64,000 nucleotides of DNA. Source: an uncultured Chryseobacterium sp. Its GTDB lineage: Bacteria > Bacteroidota > Bacteroidia > Flavobacteriales > Weeksellaceae. The stretch covers positions 1-64,000 of the forward strand of contig CAJYGB010000013.1 in NCBI GenBank assembly GCA_913774355.1. The letters run 5' to 3'. The translations under genes and the position numbers were made by a program. The notes under the pieces are model-generated. The model made no database searches, had not been told where the DNA came from, and was given only the letters and a program-made list of their open reading frames with translations. Positions within the stretch are counted from its first letter, which is position 1. Every line of letters starts with the position of its first letter. This document shows positions 42,941 to 53,494 of this stretch, piece after piece.

Positions 42941-44074
42941 TTACCTGAACTGCGCCACCAATTCCGAAATTCTCCTGACCACAACATCAATTTCCTCTTT
43001 TGTATTATCTTTTCCCAGGCTGAACCTGATGGAGCACAAAGCATCCTCGTCATTTAATCCCAAACCTTTAAGCACATGCGACGGTTCGGTAGTTACCGAA
43101 GAACAGGCCGATCCGCTGGATACTGAAATATGCTGTAAAGCCATAATCAGCTGTTCTGAGAATACATTTTTAAATACCACGTTCGTGGTATTGAAAATCC
43201 GGTGCCTGAGGGAGCCATTTACTGAGGTCCCGTCAATAGCCAGCAGTCTGTTTTCCAGTCTGTCACGGAGGTTTTTTACATAAGCGGCATGGTGATCCAT
43301 GCTTTCTTTGGCTATTTCACATGCTTTCGCCATCCCGATAATTCCCGGCACATTCAAAGTGCCGCTTCGCCTGTTTTTCTGCTGTCCGCCGCCGGTGATC
43401 TGGGAACTCAAATACTTTTTTACGTCTTTCGAAACATACAGGGCACCGATGCCTTTCGGTCCGTAAAACTTATGAGCGGAAAAAGCCATCAGATCGATTC
43501 CCAACTCCTGGACATTTACCGGGATTTTTCCTACAGCCTGAGTGGCATCACACAATAAAAAAGCACCTTTAGCGTGTACGAGTTCGCTGATTTCTTTAAT
43601 ATACTGAATGGTTCCCGTTTCATTATTCACCAACATGACGCTGACAAGAAGGGTTTTACCTGTAATGGCCTGTTCAAGAAGGTCAAGATCAGCCAGCCCA
43701 TCGTTTTGAACCGGAAGAATGGAGCAGTTTAAATGACTTTTTTCCGCATGATCTTTCACCGTATCCAGAACCGCTTTGTGTTCCGTACACAAAGTCACCA
43801 GATGATTTCTTTCGCCATGAGAAATCCCCCGAATGGCAAGATTGATAGATTCCGTTGCTCCGGAAGTAAATATAATCTCATTCGTACGGCATCCGATAAG
43901 ATCGGCTACTTGTCTGAAGGCCTCTTCAATATATTCATCAACGGTAAGTCCCGCGAGATGGCTGCTACCGGGATTTTCGTAATGTTCCGTGAAGAAAGGA
44001 ATCATGGCTTCCAATACGTTTCCGTCAAGTTTCGTGGTCGCGTTATGATCGAGATAAATATTGTGGGAAATCAT
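42941..44074 (-). CDS. cysteine desulfurase, NifS/IscS family
   Basis: 377 residues. A PLP enzyme that takes sulfur from cysteine. N-terminal YLDHNATTKLDGNVLEAM, EIIFTSGATESINLAIRG, the PLP-binding Lys in FSAHKFYGPKGIGALY, GGGQQKNRRSGTLNVPG, and the persulfide-forming Cys in SSGSACSSVT are all present. The longer catalytic loop marks it as group I (IscS-like). No iscU or sufU is adjacent. It faces the molybdenum island and could feed sulfur to MoaD, FdhD or XdhC (inference). A Crp/Fnr-type regulator is divergent from it. Confidence 0.9.
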   Translation of the reverse strand: MISHNIYLDHNATTKLDGNVLEAMIPFFTEHYENPGSSHLAGLTVDEYIEEAFRQVADLIGCRTNEIIFTSGATESINLAIRGISHGERNHLVTLCTEHKAVLDTVKDHAEKSHLNCSILPVQNDGLADLDLLEQAITGKTLLVSVMLVNNETGTIQYIKEISELVHAKGAFLLCDATQAVGKIPVNVQELGIDLMAFSAHKFYGPKGIGALYVSKDVKKYLSSQITGGGQQKNRRSGTLNVPGIIGMAKACEIAKESMDHHAAYVKNLRDRLENRLLAIDGTSVNGSLRHRIFNTTNVVFKNVFSEQLIMALQHISVSSGSACSSVTTEPSHVLKGLGLNDEDALCSIRFSLGKDNTKEEIDVVVRRISELVAQFR

Positions 44075-44431
44075 ATCAATATAAGGAAGCGTTTCTGTTC
44101 ATGAATTATAAATATACGGAATTCTTTTGGAAGAAGGATAAAAGCAATCGGGCTGGGCGAAGACACGATTTGTTTATTGAAAATAATCAGCATGGATCAT
44201 CAAAAATATCCAGGAGCAAGGTAGCACCAATCCGTCTCCTTTTTTAAATCATGAGGTTGATAAGAAACCAAAAAGTATACATTTTCTGATCAGTTTTTTG
44301 CTTCATTTCATGTAAAATATACCGATTATGGTTAGCTGATTATTCTTAATATCGTTAATTTTATTGCTTTAGATTGATAATATCAGGTAATTTTTTTAAT
44401 TTTACCTAAAAAATACAGCAATAATCACTAT

Positions 44432-45028
44432 ATGATTATATCAGAAGAGATTTTATTTGAATACGGAGCCGTACTGCAGGATTTTATGCAGGATGAATAT
44501 ATCTTCAGGGAAGGAGGGCAGTCTCAATTTTATTTTCAGATAAGGACAGGCGTGGTAAAGCTCAATAATTTTTTTGAGGACGGTAAAGAATTCGTACACG
44601 GTTTTCCGTACGATGGGCATTGCTTTGGTGAAATCTATCTGCTGACGGAAAAGCAGTATGCCATGAACGCCATTGCCGTAACAGGCTGTACCATAATCAA
44701 ACTGAATAAAACAGCATATCTGAAAATGGTTCATGAAAATCCACAGCTTTTTTTCAAAATCAACCGTTATACTGCGGAAAGGCTGCATTTCCGGTATCTG
44801 GTTTCCTCTTTCTTGGCCATTCTCGATCCCCAGATCAAGATCCAGAAGCTTCTTGACCATCTCAAAAGTTATTTCGGATATCAGGAAAAGTACAGCTTTC
44901 TCGTTCCCTTCACAAGATACCAGCTGGCATCCCTTACCGGAATGCGCGTAGAAACCCTCATCCGAACCGTAAAAAAAATGGAAAAACTGAACATTGTCAG
45001 GATTGATAACACGAAAATTTATTATTAA
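44432..45028 (+). CDS. Crp/Fnr-family transcription regulator
   Basis: 198 residues. An N-terminal cyclic-nucleotide-binding-type beta barrel (residues 10-120, FREGGQSQFYFQIRTGVVKL, DGHCFGEIYLL) is followed by a dimer helix and a C-terminal winged helix (YQLASLTGMRVETLIRTVKK). It lacks the N-terminal cysteines of oxygen-sensing Fnr. The ligand is unknown; the barrel lacks the Arg-Ser pair that binds cAMP. The 357-bp gap 44075-44431 contains AGGTAA...TTACCT inverted arms shortly before this start, a possible self-control site. Confidence 0.85.
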   Translation: MIISEEILFEYGAVLQDFMQDEYIFREGGQSQFYFQIRTGVVKLNNFFEDGKEFVHGFPYDGHCFGEIYLLTEKQYAMNAIAVTGCTIIKLNKTAYLKMVHENPQLFFKINRYTAERLHFRYLVSSFLAILDPQIKIQKLLDHLKSYFGYQEKYSFLVPFTRYQLASLTGMRVETLIRTVKKMEKLNIVRIDNTKIYY

Positions 45029-45220
45029 GGTTCTATAACGAAAAGATAGTCATCAAAATTCAGACATCGTAGTTTTTGTAAGTTCCATCTGTTGAAAATC
45101 AATATTTTATATACAATAATTAAATTGATGAGTATCGTAAAATATATTGGTTTTTTACAATATTCTGTAGCTTAAACGAATAATTTTTGATGAAAATTTA
45201 AAATTTTTGAAAATTAATTA

Positions 45221-45228
45221 TACATTTG
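45221..45228 (+). promoter_or_regulatory. -7 promoter element TACATTTG of the ilv operon
   Basis: Exact TAnnTTTG. A TTG lies 12 bp upstream (45207) and another 32 bp upstream (45187), neither at the ideal 19-20 bp. Transcription would begin near 45234, about 12 nt before the leader-peptide ATG. Confidence 0.6.
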
Positions 45229-45245
45229 TACCATAAATATAAAAA

Positions 45246-45317
45246 ATGAACCACACGATTATCATTATTGTCATTTTTATCATTATCGGACTGCCGGTGA
45301 TGAGTAATGGCTCGTGA
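45246..45317 (+). CDS. ilv leader peptide (23 aa)
   Basis: An ATG at 45246 opens a 23-codon frame ending in TGA at 45315. After MNHT it reads IIIIVIFIII (eight Ile codons and two Val codons in the whole peptide, one Leu), then GLPVM. Such a run of the codons for the pathway end-products, placed just before an intrinsic terminator and ilvE, is the hallmark of ribosome-mediated attenuation. Scarcity of charged Ile-tRNA (and perhaps Val-tRNA) would stall the ribosome on the run. It is too short for ordinary gene calling and its product probably has no function of its own. Confidence 0.85.
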   Translation: MNHTIIIIVIFIIIGLPVMSNGS

Positions 45318-45370
45318 TAATTGTTGAAAAAATAACACAAACCATTCTCATCACGGGAATGGTTTTTTTT
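45297..45370 (+). promoter_or_regulatory. ilv attenuator: antiterminator and terminator
   Basis: Terminator: AAACCATTCTC (45339-45349) pairs with GGGAATGGTTT (45355-45365) with a 5-nt loop and an eight-T tail. Antiterminator: GTGATGAGTAATGG (45297-45310, the end of the leader frame) pairs with CCATTCTCATCAC (45342-45354), one bulged T, and destroys the terminator's 5' arm. A ribosome stalled on the Ile codons leaves 45297-45310 free for the antiterminator; one reaching the stop codon covers it and lets the terminator form. Confidence 0.85.
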
Positions 45371-45416
45371 ATTTCCTGAATGTAAAGAATAAATAAAATA
45401 AAAAAACCAGTACAAC

Positions 45417-46319
45417 ATGTATTACAATGATGACAGTGTTCTCTTTTTCGATGGAGAGTATGTAAAAGCAAAAGATGCAAAAACCGACTTATACGGGCAA
45501 TCCTTACATTATGGCTATGCCGTGTTTGAGGGGATCAAATCTTATAAAACCGCAAACGGTACCCGGATTTTCAAAGCAGAAGAACATTACGACAGGCTCA
45601 GGAAATCAGCCGAAGCGATGATGATGCCTTTCAATTATTCCACGGAAGAAATGGTAGAAGCGACGTACAGACTGCTGGAAATGAACAAACTGGAAAATGC
45701 TTACATCCGTCCGATCGTGATCTGCTCGCCGAATATGGCATTATCCAAAGGGCAGAAAAGCTATCTTGTAATCGAAGTCTGGAATTGGGACAACGGCTAT
45801 CTCGCCAACAAAATGAGGATCATGACCTCTTCTTTCCAACGTCCGAATCCAAAGGCTTTCAAAGTGGAAGCAAAGGTGAGCGGCCATTATGTAAACTCCA
45901 TTCTGGCCTGCCAGGAAGCCAAGGACAAAGGCTTTGATGAAGCGCTGGTGCTGGACGAAAACGGGAATGTGGCGGAAAGCTCCGGAGCCAATGTATTTTA
46001 CGAAAAAGACGGAAAACTGTTCACGCCGGCCAAAGGCAATATCCTTCCGGGAATCACACGGGCTACGGTCTTTCAGATCTGTGATAACCTGGGAATACCG
46101 GCAGAGGAAAAATTCTTCAAACCGGAAGAAATGCAGGGTGCGGATGCCGGATTCTTCTGTGGGACGGCAGCTGAAATTGTCGCCTTGGATTCTTTAGACA
46201 ATATCCCTTTTAAACTGGATTGGGAAAACAGCCTTTCCGCCAAAGTACAGCAGGCCTATCGCCATCTCGTGCTGGAAGAGGATTATGCTTACCTGAAAAA
46301 CCAAGCCCTATATGTGTAA
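45417..46319 (+). CDS. ilvE: branched-chain amino acid aminotransferase IlvE
   Basis: 300 residues, fold-type IV PLP transaminase making Ile, Val and Leu from their keto acids. Landmarks: [14 protein letters not shown] near residue 30, [20 protein letters not shown] with the PLP Lys, [38 protein letters not shown] and [13 protein letters not shown]. First enzyme gene after the attenuator; its end overlaps ilvD by 8 bases. Confidence 0.95.
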   Translation: MYYNDDSVLFFDGEYVKAKDAKTDLYGQSLHYGYAVFEGIKSYKTANGTRIFKAEEHYDRLRKSAEAMMMPFNYSTEEMVEATYRLLEMNKLENAYIRPIVICSPNMALSKGQKSYLVIEVWNWDNGYLANKMRIMTSSFQRPNPKAFKVEAKVSGHYVNSILACQEAKDKGFDEALVLDENGNVAESSGANVFYEKDGKLFTPAKGNILPGITRATVFQICDNLGIPAEEKFFKPEEMQGADAGFFCGTAAEIVALDSLDNIPFKLDWENSLSAKVQQAYRHLVLEEDYAYLKNQALYV

Positions 46320-47994
46320 TACGTTAAATAAATATTCAAAAACCCTGACAAAAGATCCTACCCAGCCGGCAACCCAGGCTATGTTCTACGGGATCGGATT
46401 TCAGGAGGAAGACTTCAATAAAGCACAAGTGGGCATCGCCAGCATGGGCTATGACGGGAATACCTGCAATATGCACCTCAACAGCCTGGCGGAAACCGTT
46501 AAACAGGGGGTAAAAGATCAAGATCTTGTAGGATTAATGTTCCATACCATCGGGATCAGTGACGGCATGACCAACGGTACCGACGGAATGCGCTATTCGC
46601 TGGTTAGCCGCGACATCATCGCCGACTCCATTGAAACCGTCTGCGCGGGACAGTATTATGACGGACTCATTACCGTCCCGGGCTGCGACAAAAATATGCC
46701 GGGTTCCCTGATCGCCATGGCAAGGCTGGACCGGCCTTCCATCATGGTCTACGGCGGAAGCATTGCCCCGGGACATTACAAAGGCGAAGACCTCAATATT
46801 GTTTCTGCTTTTGAAGCGTTGGGAAACAAAATTGCCGGCAAAATCTCCGAAGAGGACTTTCAGGGGGTGATAAAAAATTCATGTCCGAGCGCAGGAGCCT
46901 GTGGCGGAATGTACACCGCAAATACCATGGCTTCTGCCATCGAAGCATTGGGAATGAGCCTGCCGTATTCGTCCTCTTATCCCGCACTCAGCCGAGAAAA
47001 GAAAGAGGAATGTCGATTTGCCGGGCATTATATGAAAATCCTGCTGGAAAAAGACATCAAGCCTTCAGACATCATGACGCCGAAAGCCTTTGAAAATGCT
47101 CTCAGGCTGATCATGATCCTGGGTGGGAGTACCAATGCCGTTCTCCATTTTATTGCCATTGCAAAAGCGATCGGTTATGATCTGACCCTAGACGATTTTC
47201 AAAGGATCAGCGATGAAACCCCATTGCTGGCCGATCTGAAGCCCAGCGGAAAATACCTGATGGAAGACCTGCACAAAGTAGGCGGTGTTCCTGCGGTGAT
47301 GAAATACCTGCTGGATCTGGGACTGCTTCATGGCGATTGCTTAACGGTTACGGGTAAAATGGTAGCTGAAAATTTAGAACACGTAACCTCAATCATCGAC
47401 AGAGAGCAGAACATCATTCGCGATATTAAAGATCCGATCAAGGAAACCGGTCATATCCGGATCATGTACGGGAATCTTGCGGAAAAAGGTTCTGTAGCTA
47501 AAATTACCGGAAAAGAAGGCAACTATTTTAAGGGAACGGCCATTGTTTTTGACGGCGAGAAAGAATTTATCAAAGGCATCGAAGACCGTAAAATTAACGA
47601 AGGAAATGTAGTCGTGATTAAAAACGAAGGCCCGAAAGGTGCACCGGGAATGCCCGAAATGCTAAAACCGACCTCCGCACTAATGGGGTCAGGTTTAGGT
47701 AAAAATGTAGCACTGATTACCGACGGACGTTTTTCAGGCGGAACCCACGGCTTTGTTGTAGGCCATATCACGCCTGAAGCATTTTCCGGAGGGCTGATCG
47801 GACTTATTGAAGACGGTGATCTCATCGAGCTGGATGCCGAAAAAAATACCATCAATGCCTTATTATCCGATGAAGAAATTGCCCGGCGCAAAGCCGCTTT
47901 CTTACAGCCGGAATACAAAGTGAAAAAGGGAATCCTCTACAAATATGCCAAATCGGTTGCAGATGCTTCCCAGGGCTGTGTCACGGATCTGTAA
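46312..47994 (+). CDS. ilvD: dihydroxy-acid dehydratase IlvD
   Basis: 560 residues, iron-sulfur enzyme that dehydrates dihydroxy acids to the keto acids used by IlvE. Cysteine motifs [11 protein letters not shown] near residue 125 and [20 protein letters not shown] near 195 hold the cluster; [20 protein letters not shown] lies near 470. Full length. The start overlaps ilvE. A 202-bp gap follows. Confidence 0.95.
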   Translation: MCNTLNKYSKTLTKDPTQPATQAMFYGIGFQEEDFNKAQVGIASMGYDGNTCNMHLNSLAETVKQGVKDQDLVGLMFHTIGISDGMTNGTDGMRYSLVSRDIIADSIETVCAGQYYDGLITVPGCDKNMPGSLIAMARLDRPSIMVYGGSIAPGHYKGEDLNIVSAFEALGNKIAGKISEEDFQGVIKNSCPSAGACGGMYTANTMASAIEALGMSLPYSSSYPALSREKKEECRFAGHYMKILLEKDIKPSDIMTPKAFENALRLIMILGGSTNAVLHFIAIAKAIGYDLTLDDFQRISDETPLLADLKPSGKYLMEDLHKVGGVPAVMKYLLDLGLLHGDCLTVTGKMVAENLEHVTSIIDREQNIIRDIKDPIKETGHIRIMYGNLAEKGSVAKITGKEGNYFKGTAIVFDGEKEFIKGIEDRKINEGNVVVIKNEGPKGAPGMPEMLKPTSALMGSGLGKNVALITDGRFSGGTHGFVVGHITPEAFSGGLIGLIEDGDLIELDAEKNTINALLSDEEIARRKAAFLQPEYKVKKGILYKYAKSVADASQGCVTDL

Positions 47995-48196
47995 ATCTCG
48001 GATCTGTTATGTATTTGTGTTAAATAATATTCAGAATACAATGAAATATTGTTTTACCCTGTTAAATGAATGCTTTTGCCTGCCTAAAAATATGCACTCA
48101 GATCATCTAATCCTTTATCTGTCGTTGCGATTAAATTAATAAAGCAAAAATTCAAAACTTATTTTATACAGGTTTACGATATAAAAAACAACAAAA

Positions 48197-49939
48197 ATGA
48201 ATACGATCCTATCAAAAAAAGAAAACAATAAAGTAACGCAACAGGAAACGGTAGAAATATCCGGTTCCAAAGCCCTTTTGGAAGCTTTGCTGGCGGAAGG
48301 CGTAAACACGGTTTTCGGATATCCCGGCGGGGCGATCATGCCGATTTATGATGCTTTGTATGATTATTCCGAACAGTTGAAGCACATCCTGGTCCGTCAC
48401 GAGCAGGGTGCGATACATGCTGCCCAGGGATTTGCCCGCACTTCCGGAAAAACGGGTGTCGTGTTTGCAACCAGCGGTCCAGGTGCTACCAATCTTGTGA
48501 CCGGACTGGCAGATGCAATGATCGACAGCAACCCGATAGTCTGTATCACAGGACAGGTATTTGCTTCGCTTTTAGGAACGGATGCCTTTCAGGAAACGGA
48601 TGTCATTAACATCACCACACCGGTTACCAAATGGAATTACCAGGTGACCGATGCTACGGAAATCCCGGAAGCCATTGCCAAAGCTTTCCATATTGCGGCT
48701 ACCGGGCGGCCCGGCCCGGTTCTTATAGATATTACCAAAAACGCACAACTGCAGCTGTTTGAATACGCAGGATACAAGAAATGCAGCCATATCCGGAGCT
48801 ACCGTCCCGAACCGGAAATCAGAAATGAATATGTAGAACGGGCAGCGGAACTGATCAACCAGGCCCAAAAACCTTTTGTGGTATTCGGTCAGGGGGTCAT
48901 TTTAGGAAATGCAGAAGAGGAATTCAAGGCATTTATTGAAAAAGTTAATCTGCCGGCAGCGGCAACGGTCATGGGACTGAGTGCTTTGCCAACCGATCAC
49001 CCACTGCATGTCGGGATGCTGGGAATGCACGGGAATTATGCCCCGAATGTCATGACCAATGAATGCGATGTGCTTATCGCGGTGGGGATGCGTTTCGATG
49101 ATCGCGTAACGGGAAGGCTTGATAAATACGCCAAACAGGCGAAAGTAATCCATCTGGATATTGATCCTGCTGAAATCGATAAAAATGTGAAGACCACAGT
49201 TCCGGTCTGGGGCAATTGCAAAAAAACACTTCCGTTACTTACAGCGCTTCTTCAGGAAAATGATCACTCGGACTGGCTGCAGCAATTCCGCGAACTGGAA
49301 AAAGAAGAAATCAGGGAAGTTATTCAGAATGAACTGAACCCTGTTACTGATACGATGACCATGGGTGAAGTGATTAAAGTATTGAATGAGCTGACCAATG
49401 GTGATGCCATTATTGCCACCGACGTCGGTCAGCACCAGATGGTGTCGTGCCGTTATGCAGATTTCAACCATTCACGGTCCAGTGTGACGTCCGGCGGTCT
49501 TGGAACCATGGGATTCGGACTGCCTGCTGCCATCGGGGCATGGTATGGTGCACCGGAAAAAACCGTGGTGGCCATTATCGGTGACGGCGGCTTCCAGATG
49601 ACGATTCAGGAACTGGGAACCATCATGCAGTTCGGTGCCAAAGTAAAGATCCTGATCCTCAACAATGAGTTCCTAGGAATGGTACGGCAATGGCAGCAGC
49701 TGTTCCACGACCGGCGGTATTCCTTTGTCAATATTACCAGCCCCGATTTCGTAGCCGTAGCAAAAGGATATTATATCGAAGGACAAAAAATATCGGAGCG
49801 TAAAGATCTGAAAACGGCTATGGAAACCATGCTCAGTCATGATGGAGCCTACCTGCTGGAAGTGATGGTCGGAAAAGAGAATAATGTATTCCCGATGGTC
49901 ACGCAGGGTTCATCCGTGTCAGAAATCCGCTTAAAGTAA
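48197..49939 (+). CDS. ilvB: acetolactate synthase large subunit IlvB
   Basis: 580 residues, thiamine-diphosphate and FAD-dependent. The N-terminal FGYPGGAIMPIYDAL, the catalytic-Glu region LVRHEQGAIHAAQGFARTSG, FATSGPGATNLVTGLADAM, and the cofactor motif IIGDGGFQMTIQELGTIMQF with NNEFLGMVRQWQQLF are present. The first 20 residues are a Gln/Lys-rich extension. It follows a 202-bp gap with no clear terminator, so read-through from ilvD is likely. Confidence 0.95.
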   Translation: MNTILSKKENNKVTQQETVEISGSKALLEALLAEGVNTVFGYPGGAIMPIYDALYDYSEQLKHILVRHEQGAIHAAQGFARTSGKTGVVFATSGPGATNLVTGLADAMIDSNPIVCITGQVFASLLGTDAFQETDVINITTPVTKWNYQVTDATEIPEAIAKAFHIAATGRPGPVLIDITKNAQLQLFEYAGYKKCSHIRSYRPEPEIRNEYVERAAELINQAQKPFVVFGQGVILGNAEEEFKAFIEKVNLPAAATVMGLSALPTDHPLHVGMLGMHGNYAPNVMTNECDVLIAVGMRFDDRVTGRLDKYAKQAKVIHLDIDPAEIDKNVKTTVPVWGNCKKTLPLLTALLQENDHSDWLQQFRELEKEEIREVIQNELNPVTDTMTMGEVIKVLNELTNGDAIIATDVGQHQMVSCRYADFNHSRSSVTSGGLGTMGFGLPAAIGAWYGAPEKTVVAIIGDGGFQMTIQELGTIMQFGAKVKILILNNEFLGMVRQWQQLFHDRRYSFVNITSPDFVAVAKGYYIEGQKISERKDLKTAMETMLSHDGAYLLEVMVGKENNVFPMVTQGSSVSEIRLK

Positions 49940-49961
49940 GGCTTCCAGGAAAGTAATTAAT

Positions 49962-50040
49962 CATTAAGGCATTGAGAAACATTCAGGTAATCCATTTAAA
50001 AAAAAAATTTATATCTGAATCTCAACCTAAGCCTTAATCT
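49962..50040 (+). other. long imperfect hairpin between ilvB and ilvN
   Basis: CATTAAGGCATTGAGA and CATTCAG on the 5' side face CTGAATCTCAA and GCCTTAAT on the 3' side across an A-rich loop. There is no T run, so it is not a classic terminator. It may affect message stability or the ratio of large to small subunit. Confidence 0.45.
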
Positions 50041-50059
50041 CATCTTAAATCAATCATTC

Positions 50060-50650
50060 ATGGAAAAGAAAGAATTTACTATCACCTTATATACCGAAAA
50101 CTCCGTCGGACTGATCGGCCGGATCGCCGGAATTTTTTCGCGCAGGAAAATCAACATTGAAAGTCTGAATACTTCACCTTCCGAAGTGGAAGGCATCCAT
50201 CGGTTTACTTTGGTCATTACCGAAAATGAAGACATCGTCAGAAAACTTTGCCGTCAGCTGGAAAAGCAGATCGATGTCCTGAAATCCTATTACAATACCG
50301 ATGATGAGATCGTATGGCAGGAACAGGCCCTGTACAAAGTTCCGGCAGATGTTGTCACGGAAAAAGTCTATGTAGAAAGGCTGCTCCGGCAGTACGGGGC
50401 TTCTACGGTGGTTATCCGCCAGGATTATATTGTTTTTGAAACCGCGGGACACCGGGAAGAAATCGACCGGCTGACCGAAGAACTCAATAAATACGGGCTT
50501 ATCGAATTCGTACGCGGAGCCCGGATTGCCATCATTAAAAACAGTGCAGGGATCCATGAAAAGGTGCTTCAGTTTGAAAACCGGGAACCTTCTCCGCATA
50601 TCGTAGAAAACCAATATCTCGATCAGCGGGACAATGTTTTTACCATGTAA
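50060..50650 (+). CDS. ilvN: acetolactate synthase small (regulatory) subunit IlvN
   Basis: 196 residues. The N-terminal ACT domain ([40 protein letters not shown]) binds Val for feedback inhibition; the C-terminal domain activates the large subunit. The length is slightly longer than the common 160 because of a C-terminal tail. A 120-bp gap with a hairpin separates it from ilvB. Confidence 0.93.
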   Translation: MEKKEFTITLYTENSVGLIGRIAGIFSRRKINIESLNTSPSEVEGIHRFTLVITENEDIVRKLCRQLEKQIDVLKSYYNTDDEIVWQEQALYKVPADVVTEKVYVERLLRQYGASTVVIRQDYIVFETAGHREEIDRLTEELNKYGLIEFVRGARIAIIKNSAGIHEKVLQFENREPSPHIVENQYLDQRDNVFTM

Positions 50651-50661
50651 AAAAGATCACA

Positions 50662-50694
50662 AACTTTGTCAAAGTTAAAATCTTTGACAAAGTT
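50662..50694. repeat. paired palindrome AACTTTGTCAAAGTT
   Basis: The 15-mer AACTTTGTCAAAGTT is itself palindromic and is followed after AAAAT by the inverted CTTTGACAAAGTT, giving a perfect 12-bp hairpin in the ilvN-ilvC gap. The same 15-mer occurs again at 53647-53661 after ilvA. Confidence 0.55.
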
Positions 50695-50730
50695 ATTTCA
50701 TCAATCATCATTTATCAATCATCATCAGAT

Positions 50731-52212
50731 ATGTCAAATTACTTCAATACCTTATCACTCAGAGAGCAGCTTCACCAGTTAGGTCAGGCGGAATTTATGG
50801 ACAATTCGGAATTTTCCGAGGGCGTTTCAGCGTTACAAGGAAAAAAAATCGTCATTGTAGGCTGTGGCGCACAGGGACTCAATCAGGGGCTGAACCTCAG
50901 GGACAGCGGGCTGGATGTTTCTTACGCATTACGGCAGGAAGCCATTGATCAGAAAAGGGATTCCTGGAAAAACGCTACCGAAAACGGTTTTCCGGTGGGA
51001 GCGTATGAAGAACTGATTCCCACGGCAGACCTGGTGATCAATCTTACACCGGATAAACAGCATACTGCCGTAATCAACGCCGTTCAGCCTTTAATGAAAG
51101 AAGGTGCCACGTTGTCATACTCCCACGGTTTCAATATCGTGGAAGAAGGCATGCATATCCGCAAAGACCTGACGGTCATTATGGTGGCCCCAAAATGCCC
51201 CGGTTCCGAAGTCCGCGCCGAATACCTGCGGGGTTTCGGGGTTCCGACGCTCATTGCCGTACATCCGGAAAATGATCCGCAGGGAAAAGGCTGGGAACAG
51301 GCCAAGGCTTACTGTGCCGCAACCGGCGGCCATAAAGCGGGAGTTTTGAAATCTTCTTTCGTGGCAGAAGTAAAATCCGATCTGATGGGAGAGCAGACGA
51401 TCCTGTGCGGACTCCTGCAAACCGGCTCCATCCTTTCTTTCGACAAAATGGTGGAGAAGGGAATCGATGCAGGGTACGCTTCCAGACTCGTGCAGTACGG
51501 CGTTGAGGTAATTACCGAAGCCCTGAAGCACGGTGGTGTCAGCGGAATGCTCGACAGGCTGTCCAATCCTGCCAAGTTGAAAGCCTTTGAACTTTCGGAA
51601 GAGCTGAAAGATATCATGCGTCCGCTGTTCAGGAAACATCAGGATGATATTATGTCAGGGGAGTTCTCCGGAACGATGATGGAAGATTGGGCGAATGATG
51701 ATGCCAACCTGTTGAAATGGCGCGCGGAAACCGGGGAAACTGCTTTTGAAAGAACACCGGCTGGCGATATAAAAATCTCTGAACAGGAATATTTCGACCA
51801 TTACCTGCTGATGCCAGCCTTTATCCGAGCCGGAGTGGAGCTGGCTTTTGAAACCATGGTGGAAGCGGGGATCAAACCGGAATCCGCTTATTACGAATCT
51901 CTGCATGAAGCGCCGCTGATCGCAAATACCATTGCCCGGAAAAAGCTGTTCGAAATGAACCGGGTAATTTCCGATACGGCGGAATATGGCTGCTATCTTT
52001 TCGACCAGGCCTGCAAACCGTTGCTCGCAGATTTTATGAAGAAAGTCGATGCGGATGTGGCGGGGAAAAATTTCAATGAAGGAAAGGATGGCGCGGTAGA
52101 CAACGCACAGTTGGTACACGTAAACGAAGTGTTGAGAAACCATCCGGTAGAAGTCGTAGGCAGAAAACTGCGCCAGGCTATGACGGCCATGAAATCCATC
52201 AAAACCGTTTAA
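50731..52212 (+). CDS. ilvC: ketol-acid reductoisomerase IlvC (class II)
   Basis: 493 residues, the long class II type (as in E. coli). The NADPH-binding part shows [20 protein letters not shown] near residue 40 and [10 protein letters not shown]; the metal-binding knotted domain has [19 protein letters not shown] and [20 protein letters not shown]. It converts acetolactate to dihydroxyisovalerate. It is 80 bp after ilvN and 11 bp before ilvA. Confidence 0.95.
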   Translation: MSNYFNTLSLREQLHQLGQAEFMDNSEFSEGVSALQGKKIVIVGCGAQGLNQGLNLRDSGLDVSYALRQEAIDQKRDSWKNATENGFPVGAYEELIPTADLVINLTPDKQHTAVINAVQPLMKEGATLSYSHGFNIVEEGMHIRKDLTVIMVAPKCPGSEVRAEYLRGFGVPTLIAVHPENDPQGKGWEQAKAYCAATGGHKAGVLKSSFVAEVKSDLMGEQTILCGLLQTGSILSFDKMVEKGIDAGYASRLVQYGVEVITEALKHGGVSGMLDRLSNPAKLKAFELSEELKDIMRPLFRKHQDDIMSGEFSGTMMEDWANDDANLLKWRAETGETAFERTPAGDIKISEQEYFDHYLLMPAFIRAGVELAFETMVEAGIKPESAYYESLHEAPLIANTIARKKLFEMNRVISDTAEYGCYLFDQACKPLLADFMKKVDADVAGKNFNEGKDGAVDNAQLVHVNEVLRNHPVEVVGRKLRQAMTAMKSIKTV

Positions 52213-52223
52213 AATAACAGAAA

Positions 52224-53486
52224 ATGAGTGAGACGGCTACATTTCCCACGTTGGAAGCAGTAAAGAAAGCCCGGAAAAGCATAGAGAGCGTTGTCAGCTA
52301 TACGCCGTTGCAATACAGCCAGCGGCTGTCGGAGAAATCCGGGGCCCGTATTTTCCTGAAAAGGGAAGACCTGCAGCCGGTACGGTCGTACAAGCTGCGG
52401 GGCGCCTACAATAAGATCAACAGCCTGTTTCTGGAAGGAAAAACTTCAGATGGTATCGTCTGTGCCAGCGCTGGGAACCATGCTCAGGGGGTTGCTTTTT
52501 CCTGTCGCCAGCTCGGTATCAGGGGAACCATCTTTATGCCGGTTACTACCCCGAGGCAGAAATTGGAGCAGGTAGAAATGTTCGGAGGAAACGCCGTGGA
52601 GGTAAGGCTGACCGGAGACACTTTCGACGCTTCAAAAGCAGCAGCCCTTGAATTTGCAGCCCTTTCCGGTGCGGCTTTTATTCATCCCTTCGATGATGTC
52701 CGTATTATTGAAGGGCAGGCGACCCTGGCGTTGGAAATCCTCGAACAGCAGCAGGAGAAGATCGATTTTGTATTTATTCCGATCGGTGGCGGTGGATTGG
52801 CTTCCGGGATTGCTACGGTATTTAAAACTCTTTCCCCGGGAACTCTCCTGGTCGGTACCGAACCGAAAGGAGCCGCTTCTATGAAGGCTTCCCTGTTCAA
52901 TAACGCCAATACGGAACTTCAGGAAATCGACGGATTCGTGGACGGAGCTGCCGTAAAGAGAGTAGGAGACCTCAATTTTGAGATCTGTAAAGAAGCACTG
53001 TATGACTGTATCGCGGTGGACGAAGGCCGGGTTTGTGATACGATCCTCCAGCTGTATAACAAAGATGCCATTGTGCTGGAACCTGCCGGTGCCCTGTCGA
53101 TTTCCGCCTTGGATCAGTACAGGGATCAGATCAAAGGTAAAAACGTGGTCTGCATCGTAAGCGGCAGCAACAATGATATTACCCGGATGGAAGAGATCAA
53201 GGAACGGGCGTTGCTGTACAAAGGGCTGAAGCATTATTTTATGGTTAAATTTCCGCAACGTCCCGGTGCCCTCAAGGATTTTGTGCTGAACGTCCTCGGT
53301 TCCGATGACGACATTACCCATTTTGAATATACCAAAAAAAATTCGCGGGAAACCGCCCTGGCCGTTGTCGGTATCGAACTTTCCGATCCTTCCGGCTTCA
53401 GCGGCCTCAGAACCCGGATGCAAGAGCTGGGCTATTTCGAATCCTACCTCAACGACAACCCTGATGTGCTGAATATGCTGGTTTGA
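52224..53486 (+). CDS. ilvA: threonine ammonia-lyase IlvA
   Basis: 420 residues, a PLP enzyme giving 2-ketobutyrate, the first step of isoleucine synthesis. The PLP Lys is in VRSYKLRGAYNKIN near residue 58, the Gly-rich phosphate-binding loop is IPIGGGGLASGIA, and ASAGNHAQGVAFSCRQLGI is typical. A single ACT-like regulatory domain occupies 335-420 (MVKFPQRPGALKDFVLNVLG), so it is the shorter biosynthetic type. Last gene of the ilv run; a weak terminator follows. Confidence 0.93.
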   Translation: MSETATFPTLEAVKKARKSIESVVSYTPLQYSQRLSEKSGARIFLKREDLQPVRSYKLRGAYNKINSLFLEGKTSDGIVCASAGNHAQGVAFSCRQLGIRGTIFMPVTTPRQKLEQVEMFGGNAVEVRLTGDTFDASKAAALEFAALSGAAFIHPFDDVRIIEGQATLALEILEQQQEKIDFVFIPIGGGGLASGIATVFKTLSPGTLLVGTEPKGAASMKASLFNNANTELQEIDGFVDGAAVKRVGDLNFEICKEALYDCIAVDEGRVCDTILQLYNKDAIVLEPAGALSISALDQYRDQIKGKNVVCIVSGSNNDITRMEEIKERALLYKGLKHYFMVKFPQRPGALKDFVLNVLGSDDDITHFEYTKKNSRETALAVVGIELSDPSGFSGLRTRMQELGYFESYLNDNPDVLNMLV

Positions 53487-53494
53487 AACGGAAG

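Noticed and set aside
48041..48139. Leu-rich frame (about nine Leu codons of 32) in the ilvD-ilvB gap, a possible second leader peptide
   Set aside because: No terminator or antiterminator structure follows it before ilvB, and the Leu codons are scattered; chance is more likely.
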